From Phycisphaerales bacterium (lineage in GTDB: Bacteria > Planctomycetota > Phycisphaerae > Phycisphaerales > UBA1924), in assembly GCA_020846975.1 (NCBI GenBank), contig JADLCX010000026.1:1-64000 (forward strand): a stretch of 64,000 bases of DNA, in the 5' to 3' direction. Position 1 is the first letter of the stretch, and each line of letters begins with the position of its first letter. Of this stretch, positions 55,954-64,000 are shown in pieces. The notes beneath the pieces are model-generated. The model had not been told where the DNA came from. It ran no database searches and saw only the letters and a program-made list of their open reading frames with translations. A program made the translations under genes and the position numbers.

Positions 55954-56651
55954 CAGGATGCTCCAGCCGCGGCGGAGAGAATGGAACGGAGTGCCGCGGT
56001 GGTCGAGGGATCGGTACCCAGTTTGGGTGACTCGAATCTTGAGCAGCCCTTGCCCACCCTCACGGTCAATTCGGGGAGTTTCGCTCGAACGTGACGGATG
56101 CGCGGGGCGCAGGCTTCCCGATAACGCTTGACATCGTTGAGTACATCCCGACGGAGCAGCAGTCTGAACGAGCGAGAACCGCAACATACTCAACTCACCG
56201 TGCTCGGAACGTCGCAACGCACCCTCAACGGGCGGGTACGAAAGGGTGTCACGGACATCTCTGTTTGCACAACGGTCATGGTGGCGCAAAGGCAGATCCT
56301 CATCCCCCGATCCCCCGGACACTCAGATACCTGAAAGGCTCAGACCGCGGCCGTGGCGGGCTGATTCTGACATTATCGGGGAGATCGTCGGGTGCTGGTC
56401 GCTACGAGTAGGCTGCGAACTCCGCCGACAAGTTGGGCAAAGAATGCGCAGTCTGATAAGAGTTTCAACAAATTGCAAGGGGGATGTTGCGGAAAATCGA
56501 CTCCGATCACCGGTTTGGGGTGCGCAACGTTGGAGCGTGCCCCCCTAAACCGGCGGCAATGGTGTACGACTTGATCGATTTGCGTTCGCATGACGAGCGT
56601 GAGCGGTTCCTTTGGAATCCAGATTATCGGACGGATTCGCCTCTTTCGGCA
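55954..56651. other. About 700 bp without a credible gene
   Basis: No open frame here has a family match or good ribosome-binding site. A short plus-strand frame from ATG 56559 (MVYDLIDLRSHDERERFLWN) runs into the amidase gene and is doubtful. The region is less GC-rich than its neighbours, and a strong hairpin lies at 56510-56553. It may hold an RNA gene or a decayed insertion. Confidence 0.5.
56510..56553. other. Strong 44-nt hairpin in gene-free DNA
   Basis: CCGGTTTGGGG (56510-56520) pairs with CCCCTAAACCGG (56542-56553), one bulge. An inner CGC/GCG can also pair. There is no T-run on either side, so it is not a classical terminator. Function unknown. Confidence 0.55.
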
Positions 56652-57725
56652 TCATTGCCTGGATGGCTGGACGAGCCGCCGAGCGCCAGCGACGACCCGA
56701 TCCCACTGCAACGCGGGGCCGGGGTCGATCTTGTTGGCCTGGATGTGGTAGTGGCCGAGGATGCCTGTGTACGCGGCGAGCGCATCGTCCGGTAGCTTGT
56801 CGAGCACCAGGTTTCCCTCCGCATCGCGCGGGTAGTCGCACGGGATGCGCGGAAAAACCGTGCACAGCGCGGCGGTGAGTTTGATGAGCGAGTCGTACTG
56901 CTCCGGGGTCAAATCGTACATCGCGAGTTCGCGGCCTTGGACTTGACCGACGATCGGACCCGGCCGATCGGGGCCGTAGGTTCCGGGTCGTCGGAGGCCT
57001 CCGTCGCCGAGCCGGGGCGGGATGGTGATGATGGGCCACGCAACCGACGATGCGGGACCGTCCGGTTGGTCGCCGGAGAGCCGGGTCGGGGTCGGCTGAT
57101 ACCACTGGTTGAGAACGGACAGGTCCGATGGCGGGTAAGCGCCGATGTTGGCGATCTCGATGCCGATGGAGCGGTCGTTGCTCGTCGTGGCCTGCCAGGC
57201 CCGCTCCTTGAGGTCGAGCGTCTGGTAGATGGTGCCGTCGATGTCGAGCATGAAGTGCACGGACAGGCCGCGCATGTCGTGGAGCACGCGGAAGCACTGG
57301 CGGCTGGTCCCGCACACATCGTAATGGAGCACGAACTGATCGACGCAGCGCTGGAGCGTGGTCAGGTCCCACCCCCCGCCGCGGATGCGCTCGAAATCGT
57401 CGGGAGAGATGGGACAACCCGGCTGACCGACGGATGAGGCGAAGCGAATTCCGTAACGGTTGGGTGTGCCGGGTTCGGCGTTCGGCTTCGCGGGCGCAAC
57501 CCACGCGGCCTTGTCCCACGCGACATATCGCTTCTCGGTGCGGTAGGCGTCGTAGCCTCCCGAATCGGTCCAGAGCACGACGGGCGCGCCGGTGTGGAAA
57601 AGACGGCCGCAAACGACGATCTCATCGCCCTTTCGCGCGAGTTCCGAGCCGGTGTGGGGCTGGCAGCCGGTGAGCGTGGCAAACAGGGCGCACAGGATGA
57701 CCAAGAGCGGGGTCGCGTGGGGCAT
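56652..57725 (-). CDS. N-acetylmuramoyl-L-alanine amidase lipoprotein (Amidase_2)
   Basis: A 357-residue protein with a lipoprotein signal, PLLVILCALFATLTGCQPHT, cysteine near 21. The amidase_2 (T7-lysozyme-type) zinc fold is in VLHYDVCGTSRQCFRVLHDM (in part; first His) and SVHFMLDIDGTIYQTLDLKERAWQ, NDRSIGIEIAN and, late, ILGHYHIQANKIDPGPAL with the second His and Lys. It should cut the bond between muramic acid and the peptide, and being lipid-anchored it may recycle or remodel peptidoglycan. It is divergent from the zinc-ribbon gene (76 bp). Confidence 0.88.
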   Translation of the reverse strand: MPHATPLLVILCALFATLTGCQPHTGSELARKGDEIVVCGRLFHTGAPVVLWTDSGGYDAYRTEKRYVAWDKAAWVAPAKPNAEPGTPNRYGIRFASSVGQPGCPISPDDFERIRGGGWDLTTLQRCVDQFVLHYDVCGTSRQCFRVLHDMRGLSVHFMLDIDGTIYQTLDLKERAWQATTSNDRSIGIEIANIGAYPPSDLSVLNQWYQPTPTRLSGDQPDGPASSVAWPIITIPPRLGDGGLRRPGTYGPDRPGPIVGQVQGRELAMYDLTPEQYDSLIKLTAALCTVFPRIPCDYPRDAEGNLVLDKLPDDALAAYTGILGHYHIQANKIDPGPALQWDRVVAGARRLVQPSRQ

Positions 57726-57801
57726 GATGGCAGCGTAGGTGGAGGGTGGGCGTGAGAAGCACGGCGACGGAGGGTCGCGCCCCCGTCAACGGTACAATCG
57801 A

Positions 57802-58275
57802 ATGGACATGCCCTCGCACACACCCGCAGGGAACTGCCGCACATGCGGGTACGCCATGGACCCCGGGCAATGCCCTGAGTGCGGCACGATCTGCATGGAT
57901 GTGCGGCCGGTCCCGCGGCCATCGCGGACGCGGCGTGTTCTCGCGCTTGTCATCGGGCTCGCACCGCTGCCCGCGGCGTTCCTGACCTACCACGCTTCCA
58001 AGTTCCTGTACCGTTGCCTGAGCGCAGGACTTGTTCCCGGCGACACACGGTTCAACCGCGCTTATGAACGCGCAACGGATTGGACGCTGTCGTGCTACTT
58101 CTTTCTGATGCCGGTCGTGCTCATCGGATTAACGGTGCTCCTTGTTCGCGCCGAGTACCGGGAGTATCACGGCTCGAAGGGCGCGGCCGCTGTGGCAGCG
58201 GTTGCCGTGATCCTCGGTGTGATTTCTTGGATGACCGGCTCGCTTGGGCTGTTGTTGACGATGGTGACGAACTGA
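57802..58275 (+). CDS. Small zinc-ribbon membrane protein
   Basis: A 157-residue protein. The N-terminus is a zinc ribbon, CRTCGYAMDPGQCPECG. Four hydrophobic segments follow, for example VLALVIGLAPLPAAFLTY and SCYFFLMPVVLIGLTVLLV. No family is recognised. Such short ribbon-plus-membrane proteins are common in planctomycetes, as I recall, but have no known role. The ATG at 57802 is followed by another at 57808. It is divergent from the amidase and convergent with hutU, with a three-hairpin stretch between. Confidence 0.72.
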   Translation: MDMPSHTPAGNCRTCGYAMDPGQCPECGTICMDVRPVPRPSRTRRVLALVIGLAPLPAAFLTYHASKFLYRCLSAGLVPGDTRFNRAYERATDWTLSCYFFLMPVVLIGLTVLLVRAEYREYHGSKGAAAVAAVAVILGVISWMTGSLGLLLTMVTN

Positions 58276-58332
58276 GCAAGGGCCGCCGGAGCCATGGCTG
58301 GCGGGCCTGCGTTGTCTCAGGAGCGTCGGATT

Positions 58333-58434
58333 GCAGGGGCAAAGCCCCTGCACAGAAACACAACGCGTGCTGAGGGGCGCGGCGAGCGAGCCGCGCGTAT
58401 GCGCTCCCCTCTACCCCCGGCGCGACCGCCGGGG
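58333..58434. repeat. Cluster of three hairpins between convergent genes
   Basis: Three perfect stems are in about 100 bp: GCAGGGGC-aaa-GCCCCTGC (58333-58351), GCGCGGC-gagcga-GCCGCGC (58377-58396) and CCCCGGC-gcgacc-GCCGGGG (58415-58434). No long T-run follows. This is typical of a REP-like or bidirectional terminator element. Confidence 0.7.
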
Positions 58435-58452
58435 CTCCGTTGAGCGGGAGGG

Positions 58453-60309
58453 TTAGGCATCCTGCGCCATCATTGGGATGTCCACCGCCAGCTTCTCGGC
58501 ACAGCCCTGAGCATCTTCGTAACCGGCATCCACATGCCGGAACACACCCATCATCGGGTCGTTGGTCAGCACGCGGGAGAGCCGGCGCGAAGCCTCCTCG
58601 GTGCCATCGGCGACAATGACCTGGCCGGCGTGCTGGCTGAAGCCGATGCCGACACCGCCGCCGTGGTGGAACGAAACCCACGATGCCCCCGAGGCCGTAT
58701 TCACCAGCGCATTGAGAATCGCCCAGTCGCTGATCGCATCGCTCCCATCCTTCATCGCTTCGGTCTCGCGGTTGGGGCTCGCCACCGAACCGCAATCGAG
58801 GTGATCGCGCCCGATCACGATGGGCGCCTTGACCTTCCCTTCGGCCACCAGCCGGTTCAGCAGCAGCCCCGCCTTGTCGCGCTGGCCGAGGCCCAGCCAG
58901 CAGATCCGCGCGGGCAGGCCCTGGAACCCGAACCGAGGCTTGCAGCTCGCGAAGTCGCCCTTCACGAGCGCGTCCGGGTTGGCGTGGCACGAAAGGATCC
59001 AGCGGTGCAGCCGCTCGATGTAGTCGCGCTCGGCGGGATCGACGGCCGCGCCGGGTTCGGGGATGGGGAACGCTTCGAGGATGGCGTGATCGGTCACGTA
59101 GATGTCTCGGGCATCGCCCGACAGGGCGGCCCAGCGGAACGGGCCGCGGCCGATGCAGAACTGCGGCCGGATGAACGCCGGAACAAAGCCGGGGAAGCTG
59201 AACGCATCGGTGAACGTTCCACCGGAATGGTCGAAGGCCCGCTGGCGGATGTTGTTGCCGTAGTCGAAGGTGATGCTGCCGCGGCGCTTGAGCTCGACCA
59301 TCGCCAGCACATGCCGCTCCATGCTCTGCATCGACAACCGCGTGTACTGCTGGGGGCAGGCGATGCGGAGTTGCTCGGCCTCGTGGTGCGTTGTCTCGAT
59401 CGGGATGTACCCGTTGAGCGGGTCGTGCGCGCTGGTCTGGTCGGTCAGGACATCGGGGGTGATGCCCCGGTGCAGCAGCCGCTCGAGCAACTCGACGGCG
59501 TTGCAGTTGACGCCGATAGAACGGGCGGTTCCCCCATTCTTCTCCGTGCAGGCGATCGCGGCATCGATGGCGTTGTCGAGCCCCTCCACGACTTCATCGA
59601 GGTAGCGGTCGGTGACGCGCCTCGCAAGCCGGGTGTCATCGGTGTCGGCGATGAGGCAGACGCCGCCGCACATGGTGACGGCCAGAGGTTGAGCACCGCC
59701 CATCCCGCCGCAGCCGGCGGTGATGCAGAGCCGGCCTTTGAGCGTTCCGCCGAAGTGCTGGCGGGCGCACTCCGCGAAGGTCTCGTAGGTTCCCTGCAGG
59801 ATCCCCTGCGTGCCGATGTAGATCCACGAGCCGGCCGTCATCTGGCCGAACATGATCAGACCCTTGCGAGCCAAGGCGTCGAAGTGCGACTGCGTGGCCC
59901 AGTGCGGGACCAGGTTGCTGTTGGCGATGAGCACCCGCGGCGCATCGGTGTGCGTGCGGACCACACCCACGGGCTTGCCCGACTGCACGAGCAGCGTCTG
60001 GTCGGGTTCGAGCCGCTTGAGCGTCTCGACGATGGCATCGAAACTGGGCCAGTCGCGTGCCGCCTGGCCGCGGCCGCCGTAGACGATCAGGGCCTCTGGC
60101 CGCTCGGCAACCTCGGGATCGAGGTTGTTCATGAGCATCCGCATCGCGGCTTCGGCCTGCCAGGTCTTGCAGGTGCGCTTGGGGCCGCGGGGCGCGCGGA
60201 TCGATCGCGAAGCCGCGTGCGAGCCCGATGAACCGAGGCCGGGGGAGGGGGTGCGGGGCACAGAAGAACCCGAGGCGGGCGGCTTGGCGATCATGGTGGG
60301 CGTGGACAT
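58453..60309 (-). CDS. hutU: Urocanate hydratase
   Basis: A 618-residue cytosolic enzyme of histidine breakdown, turning urocanate into imidazolonepropionate with a tightly bound NAD. Family marks: [20 protein letters not shown] near residue 56, [31 protein letters not shown] near 190, [14 protein letters not shown] and [13 protein letters not shown] near the end. It is longer than the usual 555-560, with about 45 Ser/Pro-rich residues at the N-terminus; the conserved part begins at [15 protein letters not shown]. The true start may be later than 60309. No hutH, hutI or hutG adjoins it. Confidence 0.95.
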   Translation of the reverse strand: MSTPTMIAKPPASGSSVPRTPSPGLGSSGSHAASRSIRAPRGPKRTCKTWQAEAAMRMLMNNLDPEVAERPEALIVYGGRGQAARDWPSFDAIVETLKRLEPDQTLLVQSGKPVGVVRTHTDAPRVLIANSNLVPHWATQSHFDALARKGLIMFGQMTAGSWIYIGTQGILQGTYETFAECARQHFGGTLKGRLCITAGCGGMGGAQPLAVTMCGGVCLIADTDDTRLARRVTDRYLDEVVEGLDNAIDAAIACTEKNGGTARSIGVNCNAVELLERLLHRGITPDVLTDQTSAHDPLNGYIPIETTHHEAEQLRIACPQQYTRLSMQSMERHVLAMVELKRRGSITFDYGNNIRQRAFDHSGGTFTDAFSFPGFVPAFIRPQFCIGRGPFRWAALSGDARDIYVTDHAILEAFPIPEPGAAVDPAERDYIERLHRWILSCHANPDALVKGDFASCKPRFGFQGLPARICWLGLGQRDKAGLLLNRLVAEGKVKAPIVIGRDHLDCGSVASPNRETEAMKDGSDAISDWAILNALVNTASGASWVSFHHGGGVGIGFSQHAGQVIVADGTEEASRRLSRVLTNDPMMGVFRHVDAGYEDAQGCAEKLAVDIPMMAQDA

Positions 60310-60564
60310 GGGTGAGGCTCACTCGATCCGAGATGGATGAGGCCGGGTGAACATTGCGTGCGGCAGCGTGCGAGACGCTGAGAACCGACGCGGCCACGAA
60401 GGGCGAGGGTGATGCGTGCACACTACCCCATCCTGCCCCGGAACACAAGCGTACGAAAGCCGGTGCACGAGCATCCGCGGAACAGTAAGCATCCCACCAC
60501 CAATGGGTTACGAACTCTCCGCGAACACGGCGCGGCGCGGTCACCGCGGGACTAACCTCCACCG

Positions 60565-61596
60565 ATGTTCGGCTCGCACCTCTCGATCTCCGGTTCGATG
60601 CTCAACGCCCTCGACGAGGCCGTTGGGCTCGGGCTCGATACGGTCCAGCTCTTCACCAAGAACCAGCAGCAGTGGAAGGCCAAGCCCTTGGACCCTGGGC
60701 TCGTGCGGGACTGGAACGCCCGCATCGCGGAACTTGGCTGGAAGGATCGAACGGTTTCGCACGCGTCGTACCTCATCAACCTTGCGAGCCCGGATGACGA
60801 GTTGTGGCGGAAATCGATCGACCTGATGACGGACGAAATTGAGCGATGCGAGTCGCTGGGGATCCCGTTCCTGGTCCATCACCCCGGCGCGTTCACAACC
60901 TCGGACCGCGAGAGTGGATTGAAGCGCATCGCCGCGGCGTACCGCGAACTGTTCGAGCGGACCGTGGGCTTCCACACCATCTCGTGTCTTGAAAACACCG
61001 TGGGCGGAGGATCGACGCTCGGTCGCGAGTTTGAGGAACTCGCAGCCCTGCGCGGGATGATCGCCGAGGCGACCGGGCAGCCGATGCGGGTCGGGTTCTG
61101 CTTCGATACGTGCCACGCTCACTCGGGCGGGTACGACCTGTCCAGCCCGGTGACCGCCGCGGCGGTGTTCGAGCAGTGGGACCGCGTGGTCGGGCTGGAG
61201 CATCTGCGTGTGCTGCACATGAACGACTCCAAGACGCCCTTCAACTCTCACCGCGACCGGCACGAGCACATCGGGCTGGGGTCCATCGGCGTCAGGGGGT
61301 TCGCGGCTGTGCTGGGTGTGCGGGGGGGGGGCGGGTCGGCGTTCGCCGGCGTTCCCAAGATCATGGAGACACCCAAGGGCAAAGATGCCAACGGAGTGCC
61401 GTGGGACACGATCAACCTCGGGACGCTTCGAGAATGCCTGTCGGGTGCCACGGTGAAAGCGCCGAAGACCGAACCCGCCCGCAAGCCCGTGCGTACCACC
61501 GCGGCCGCGCCGAAGAAGGGCGGGCCGAGGAAGAAGAAGCGCAAACCCGCCGGCAAGACCAAGTCCGCCAAGCGAGCGATACGGCGCAAGGCCTAG
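60565..61596 (+). CDS. nfo: Endonuclease IV with basic C-terminal tail
   Basis: A 343-residue AP endonuclease that cuts DNA at abasic sites in base-excision repair, using three zinc ions. Features: FGSHLSISGSMLNALDEA at the start, LVHHPGAF, SCLENTVGGGSTLGREFEE, GFCFDTCHAHSGGYD near residue 184 and LHMNDSKTPFNSHRDRHEHIGLG near 215 (in part). The last 50 residues are very basic (RKKKRKPAGKTKSAKRAIRR) and not part of the family; they may bind DNA. A run of ten G bases at 61322-61331 encodes GGG in a variable loop. It is divergent from hutU. Confidence 0.95.
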   Translation: MFGSHLSISGSMLNALDEAVGLGLDTVQLFTKNQQQWKAKPLDPGLVRDWNARIAELGWKDRTVSHASYLINLASPDDELWRKSIDLMTDEIERCESLGIPFLVHHPGAFTTSDRESGLKRIAAAYRELFERTVGFHTISCLENTVGGGSTLGREFEELAALRGMIAEATGQPMRVGFCFDTCHAHSGGYDLSSPVTAAAVFEQWDRVVGLEHLRVLHMNDSKTPFNSHRDRHEHIGLGSIGVRGFAAVLGVRGGGGSAFAGVPKIMETPKGKDANGVPWDTINLGTLRECLSGATVKAPKTEPARKPVRTTAAAPKKGGPRKKKRKPAGKTKSAKRAIRRKA

Positions 61597-61741
61597 CGAT
61601 CCAATGGCCGTGCCCCATCGCGGGAACCGGGGCGTGCAGGTTTCGCCGCGCTCGGCTATCCTCAGCACCCAAACACCCCCCGCCGCTGCCCCATCCTCCC
61701 CCACTTCCCCACCTGCCTGCGACCTGTCCCGGAAGCCTGTC

Positions 61742-62797
61742 ATGCTGACCGTTTCGACCTCCGCCCGCGCCTTCCGACAACTTGTAGCTGGAGTTGCGGC
61801 GGGGGCGGTGTTGGCTTCGGTGATGCTGGCTGGGTGCAACAAGGGGGGGAGCGCCAAGCCCGCTGAACCCGCGACGACGGCGGAGTCGTCCACGTCCGGG
61901 CCGACGCGGCTGACCGAAGCCCTCACCCACATCGCCACGGCCGAGGATGCCGTGCGGGCCAACGACAAGGAAAAGGCCCTGATCGAGTTCCAGCGGGCGA
62001 TCGAGATCAACCCGAACCTGACGACCGCCTACATGGGGATGGCGGACATCTACCGGATGGACCGGGACTACGAGAAGGCCGAACTTCGCTACGCCCAGGC
62101 AGCCCGCGTCGAGCCGAAGAACTTCGATGCCCAGTTCTACCACGGGCTGATGCTGCACCTGCTCGAGCGCGTGACCGAGGCGATCCAGTCGTACCTGCGG
62201 GCGCTCACGATCCGCCCGGACGATTTCCAGGCCAACCTCAACCTGGCCACCGCGTACTACCAGATCGAGGAGAACGCGCAGGCGCTGTCCTACGCGCGCA
62301 AGGCCGTGGCCCTCGACAAGGATGACGGTTCGGCTCGGCTGAACCTTGGCGCGATCTACGCCGCGCTCGGTCGCCATCAGGATGCGGTCAACGAGTACCA
62401 GCAGGCGGCGGAGCTCATGCCGCTGACCGGCGAACTCCTGCTCAACCTCGCCGAGAGCCTGGCCAACCTGTCCCGCTTCGACGAGATGGCCAACGCGCTC
62501 GAACAGGCCGCCAAGACGCACCCCTCCGCGGCGGTGTTCGAGCGGCTGGGCTTTGCCCGCTTCCGGCTCAAGGACTACGCGGCCGCGAGCACGAACTTCC
62601 AGAAGTCGCTGGACATTGATGCGGACTATTTTCCCGCGCTGAACGGGCTGGGTGTGAGCACGCTCAACGACTGGATCGGCGGCGACCGGCAGGACGGCTC
62701 GCTGAAGGAGCGCGGTGTGGCGATGCTGCGGCGATCGCTGCAACTCGAGCCGGACCAGCCGCAGATCCGCGAGATCGTCACGCGGTACGGACGGTAA
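61742..62797 (+). CDS. TPR-repeat lipoprotein
   Basis: A 351-residue protein. The signal ends LASVMLAGC, a lipobox cysteine near residue 32. Ala/Thr/Ser linker, then at least six tetratricopeptide repeats, for example ALIEFQRAIEINPNLTTAYM and ALSYARKAVALDKDDGSARL. It would bind partner proteins in the periplasm or at the outer surface. The ATG at 61742 is 145 bp after nfo. Its stop is 12 bp before queF. No functional link to its neighbours is shown. Confidence 0.85.
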   Translation: MLTVSTSARAFRQLVAGVAAGAVLASVMLAGCNKGGSAKPAEPATTAESSTSGPTRLTEALTHIATAEDAVRANDKEKALIEFQRAIEINPNLTTAYMGMADIYRMDRDYEKAELRYAQAARVEPKNFDAQFYHGLMLHLLERVTEAIQSYLRALTIRPDDFQANLNLATAYYQIEENAQALSYARKAVALDKDDGSARLNLGAIYAALGRHQDAVNEYQQAAELMPLTGELLLNLAESLANLSRFDEMANALEQAAKTHPSAAVFERLGFARFRLKDYAAASTNFQKSLDIDADYFPALNGLGVSTLNDWIGGDRQDGSLKERGVAMLRRSLQLEPDQPQIREIVTRYGR

Positions 62798-62809
62798 CGA
62801 GGAGAGCCC

Positions 62810-63202
62810 ATGCCCGACATCACGCTCCTCGAAACCTTCGCGACGCCGACGAGTACCCCGTTCGTCATCGAGCACACGTCCGATGAGTTCACTTCTCTGT
62901 GCCCCAAGACCGGCCACCCGGACTTCGGGTCGATCACGCTGCGGTACGGCCCCGCGCCGGCGAACACCGACGCCGGGAAGCACGGGTGCGTGGAGCTCAA
63001 GTCGCTCAAGCTGTATTACCAGAGTTTCCGCAACGAGGGCATTTTTTACGAGGCGGTGACCAACCGCATCCGCGATGACCTGGTATCGCTGCTCCGCCCC
63101 GCGTGGCTCCAGATCGTGGCCGATTGGAGAGGCCGCGGCGGGATTCGCTCGACCATCCGCGCCGATCACGGCGCTGTGCCGGGTCATTGGCTCGGCCGGT
63201 AG
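62810..63202 (+). CDS. queF: NADPH-dependent 7-cyano-7-deazaguanine reductase
   Basis: A 130-residue unimodular QueF that reduces preQ0 to preQ1 in queuosine synthesis. The catalytic Cys is in FTSLCPKTGHPDFGSI near residue 31, and the nucleobase-binding Glu is in CVELKSLKLYYQSFRNEGIF near 63. GAGGAGAGCCC is the ribosome-binding site. It lies 12 bp after the TPR lipoprotein gene and is convergent with dtd at 8 bp. No queC, queD or queE is in the window. Confidence 0.95.
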   Translation: MPDITLLETFATPTSTPFVIEHTSDEFTSLCPKTGHPDFGSITLRYGPAPANTDAGKHGCVELKSLKLYYQSFRNEGIFYEAVTNRIRDDLVSLLRPAWLQIVADWRGRGGIRSTIRADHGAVPGHWLGR

Positions 63203-63210
63203 CGGACCGA

Positions 63211-63672
63211 TCAGGCTTTGGGAGCGCGGGAGTCGAGGACGATCGTGACCGGGCCGTCGTTGATGATGGTCACCACCATGTGGGCACGGAAGACGCCGCA
63301 CTCGACCTTCGGGTGCAGCGCCCGGGCAGCCCCGACCAGCAGGGCGAACTCTTCCTCCGCTCGCGGCGGCTTCATGGCCCGGTCGAAGCCCGGCCTCCGC
63401 CCGCGTGAGGCATCGCCGGCGACGGTGAAGTTGGGCACGACAAGCAGCGTGCCGCCGCAATCGATGGCCGAACGGTTCATCTTCCCTTGCGCATCCTGAA
63501 AAACGCGGAGGTTGACCAGTTTGTCGGCCATCCACGAGCGATCGTCGGCGGTGTCGGTCTCTTCGAGGCCGATCAGCGCGACCAAGCCGCCGCTATCCAC
63601 GGGGACAGCGCCGCGGATGATGCCATCCACTTCAACGCTCGCGCCACGGACGCGCTGCACGACCGCCTTCAT
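63211..63672 (-). CDS. dtd: D-aminoacyl-tRNA deacylase
   Basis: A 153-residue homochirality enzyme that strips D-amino acids from tRNA. Motifs: MKAVVQRVRGASVEVDG at the N-terminus, NFTVAGDASRGRRPGFDRA near 80 and the Gly-cisPro motif INDGPVTIVL near 137. In most members the first motif reads SQFTL; here it is VPNFTV, a variant worth noting. It follows rpsG by 6 bp on the same strand and is probably cotranscribed. Confidence 0.92.
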   Translation of the reverse strand: MKAVVQRVRGASVEVDGIIRGAVPVDSGGLVALIGLEETDTADDRSWMADKLVNLRVFQDAQGKMNRSAIDCGGTLLVVPNFTVAGDASRGRRPGFDRAMKPPRAEEEFALLVGAARALHPKVECGVFRAHMVVTIINDGPVTIVLDSRAPKA

Positions 63673-63678
63673 GCCGGA

Positions 63679-64000
63679 TCACCGTGCGTAGTGCGCGAAG
63701 GCCTTGTTGGCCTCGGCCATGCGGTGGATCTGATCGCGGACGGTCATCGCCTTGCCCTCGCCCTTGGCGGCGGCGTAGAGCTCGTCGGCGAGGCGGCTGG
63801 CCATCGGGCGGCCCTTCTCGCCGCGGGCTGAATCGATGATCCAGCGGAAGCTGAGCGACTGCTGGCGGTTGCGGTTCACGGGCATGGGGACCTGGTAGTT
63901 GGCGCCGCCGACCCGCTTGGAGCGGACCTCGACAAACGGCTTGACGTTCTCGATCGCGCGGGTGAAGACCTCGATGGCCTGCTTGGGGGCCTCGGGGGCG
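63679..64000 (-). CDS. rpsG: 30S ribosomal protein S7, 3' part (continues past the window)
   Basis: The C-terminal about 106 residues of S7 read on the minus strand from the window end: [19 protein letters not shown], then [39 protein letters not shown] and [15 protein letters not shown]. The segments match the rRNA-binding and mRNA-exit parts of S7. The start codon lies outside. The rest of the str operon (S12, elongation factors) would be expected beyond the edge. Confidence 0.96.
   Translation of the reverse strand, partial: APEAPKQAIEVFTRAIENVKPFVEVRSKRVGGANYQVPMPVNRNRQQSLSFRWIIDSARGEKGRPMASRLADELYAAAKGEGKAMTVRDQIHRMAEANKAFAHYAR

Noticed and set aside
56484..56795. A 103-codon plus-strand frame starting near 56484 or 56559
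   Set aside because: It overlaps the 3' end of the amidase gene, has no family match and no good ribosome-binding site.

Overview
The window is high-GC bacterial DNA that reads best as a chromosome segment from a planctomycete of the class Phycisphaerae. Four secreted proteins end in (or carry near the C-terminus) paired or single dockerin-like calcium repeats of the form DFNNSGSVTVQDIFDFL, often finishing in Gly-Cys. Two more end in a hydrophobic stretch followed by four arginines (PEP-CTERM-like sorting tail). There are also GFTLVELL-type pseudopilins scattered as single genes. The species cannot be named from the sequence alone.

Layout. 1-15.5 kb: mostly housekeeping genes (isocitrate/isopropylmalate dehydrogenase family, OPT transporter, cysteine dioxygenase, YeiH-type exporter, serC, gap, proS, a GNAT acetyltransferase, a lipoprotein hydrolase, a pseudopilin and an O-methyltransferase). 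15.5-34.6 kb: a carbohydrate-utilisation locus. It holds an F5/8-type glycosidase-like protein, a dockerin protein, an ABC sugar importer (binding protein plus two permeases, no ATPase), a small membrane protein, a pseudopilin, a GH94 phosphorylase, a sorting-tail protein, a GH144-like endoglucanase lipoprotein, a LacI-family regulator, a GH1 beta-glucosidase and a second glycosidase-like dockerin protein. 34.7-39.1 kb: tRNA-Pro(GGG), dihydroorotase overlapping an orphan GroES, aroA and a cation-efflux protein. 39.1-45.7 kb: a giant Ser/Thr kinase-ATPase-TPR protein, a DUF3465-like protein, and a beta-ureidopropionase plus NCS1 permease pair. 45.8-56 kb: two large secreted dockerin-tailed proteins, one of about 2590 residues with at least six strongly similar Cys-rich repeats. 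56.6-64 kb: amidase, zinc-ribbon membrane protein, hutU, endonuclease IV, a TPR lipoprotein, queF, dtd and the 3' part of rpsG.

How the parts work together. The sugar locus is the most interesting part. A 14-bp palindrome, TGNAANCGNTTNCA, is found at the head of each of four minus-strand transcription units. In three of them it sits at or within 4 bp of a -10-like hexamer; in the fourth it overlaps the proposed start codon. The LacI-family gene lies next to one of these sites and is divergent from the GH144-like gene. The inference is a local regulon. A secreted endoglucanase cuts a beta-glucan, the ABC importer brings in oligosaccharides, and GH94 phosphorolysis plus GH1 hydrolysis finish the job. 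GH144 enzymes are known for beta-1,2-glucan, so that is the favoured, unproven substrate.

Start codons were chosen by family alignment, ribosome-binding sites and signal peptides; doubtful ones are flagged. Positions of residues are approximate.
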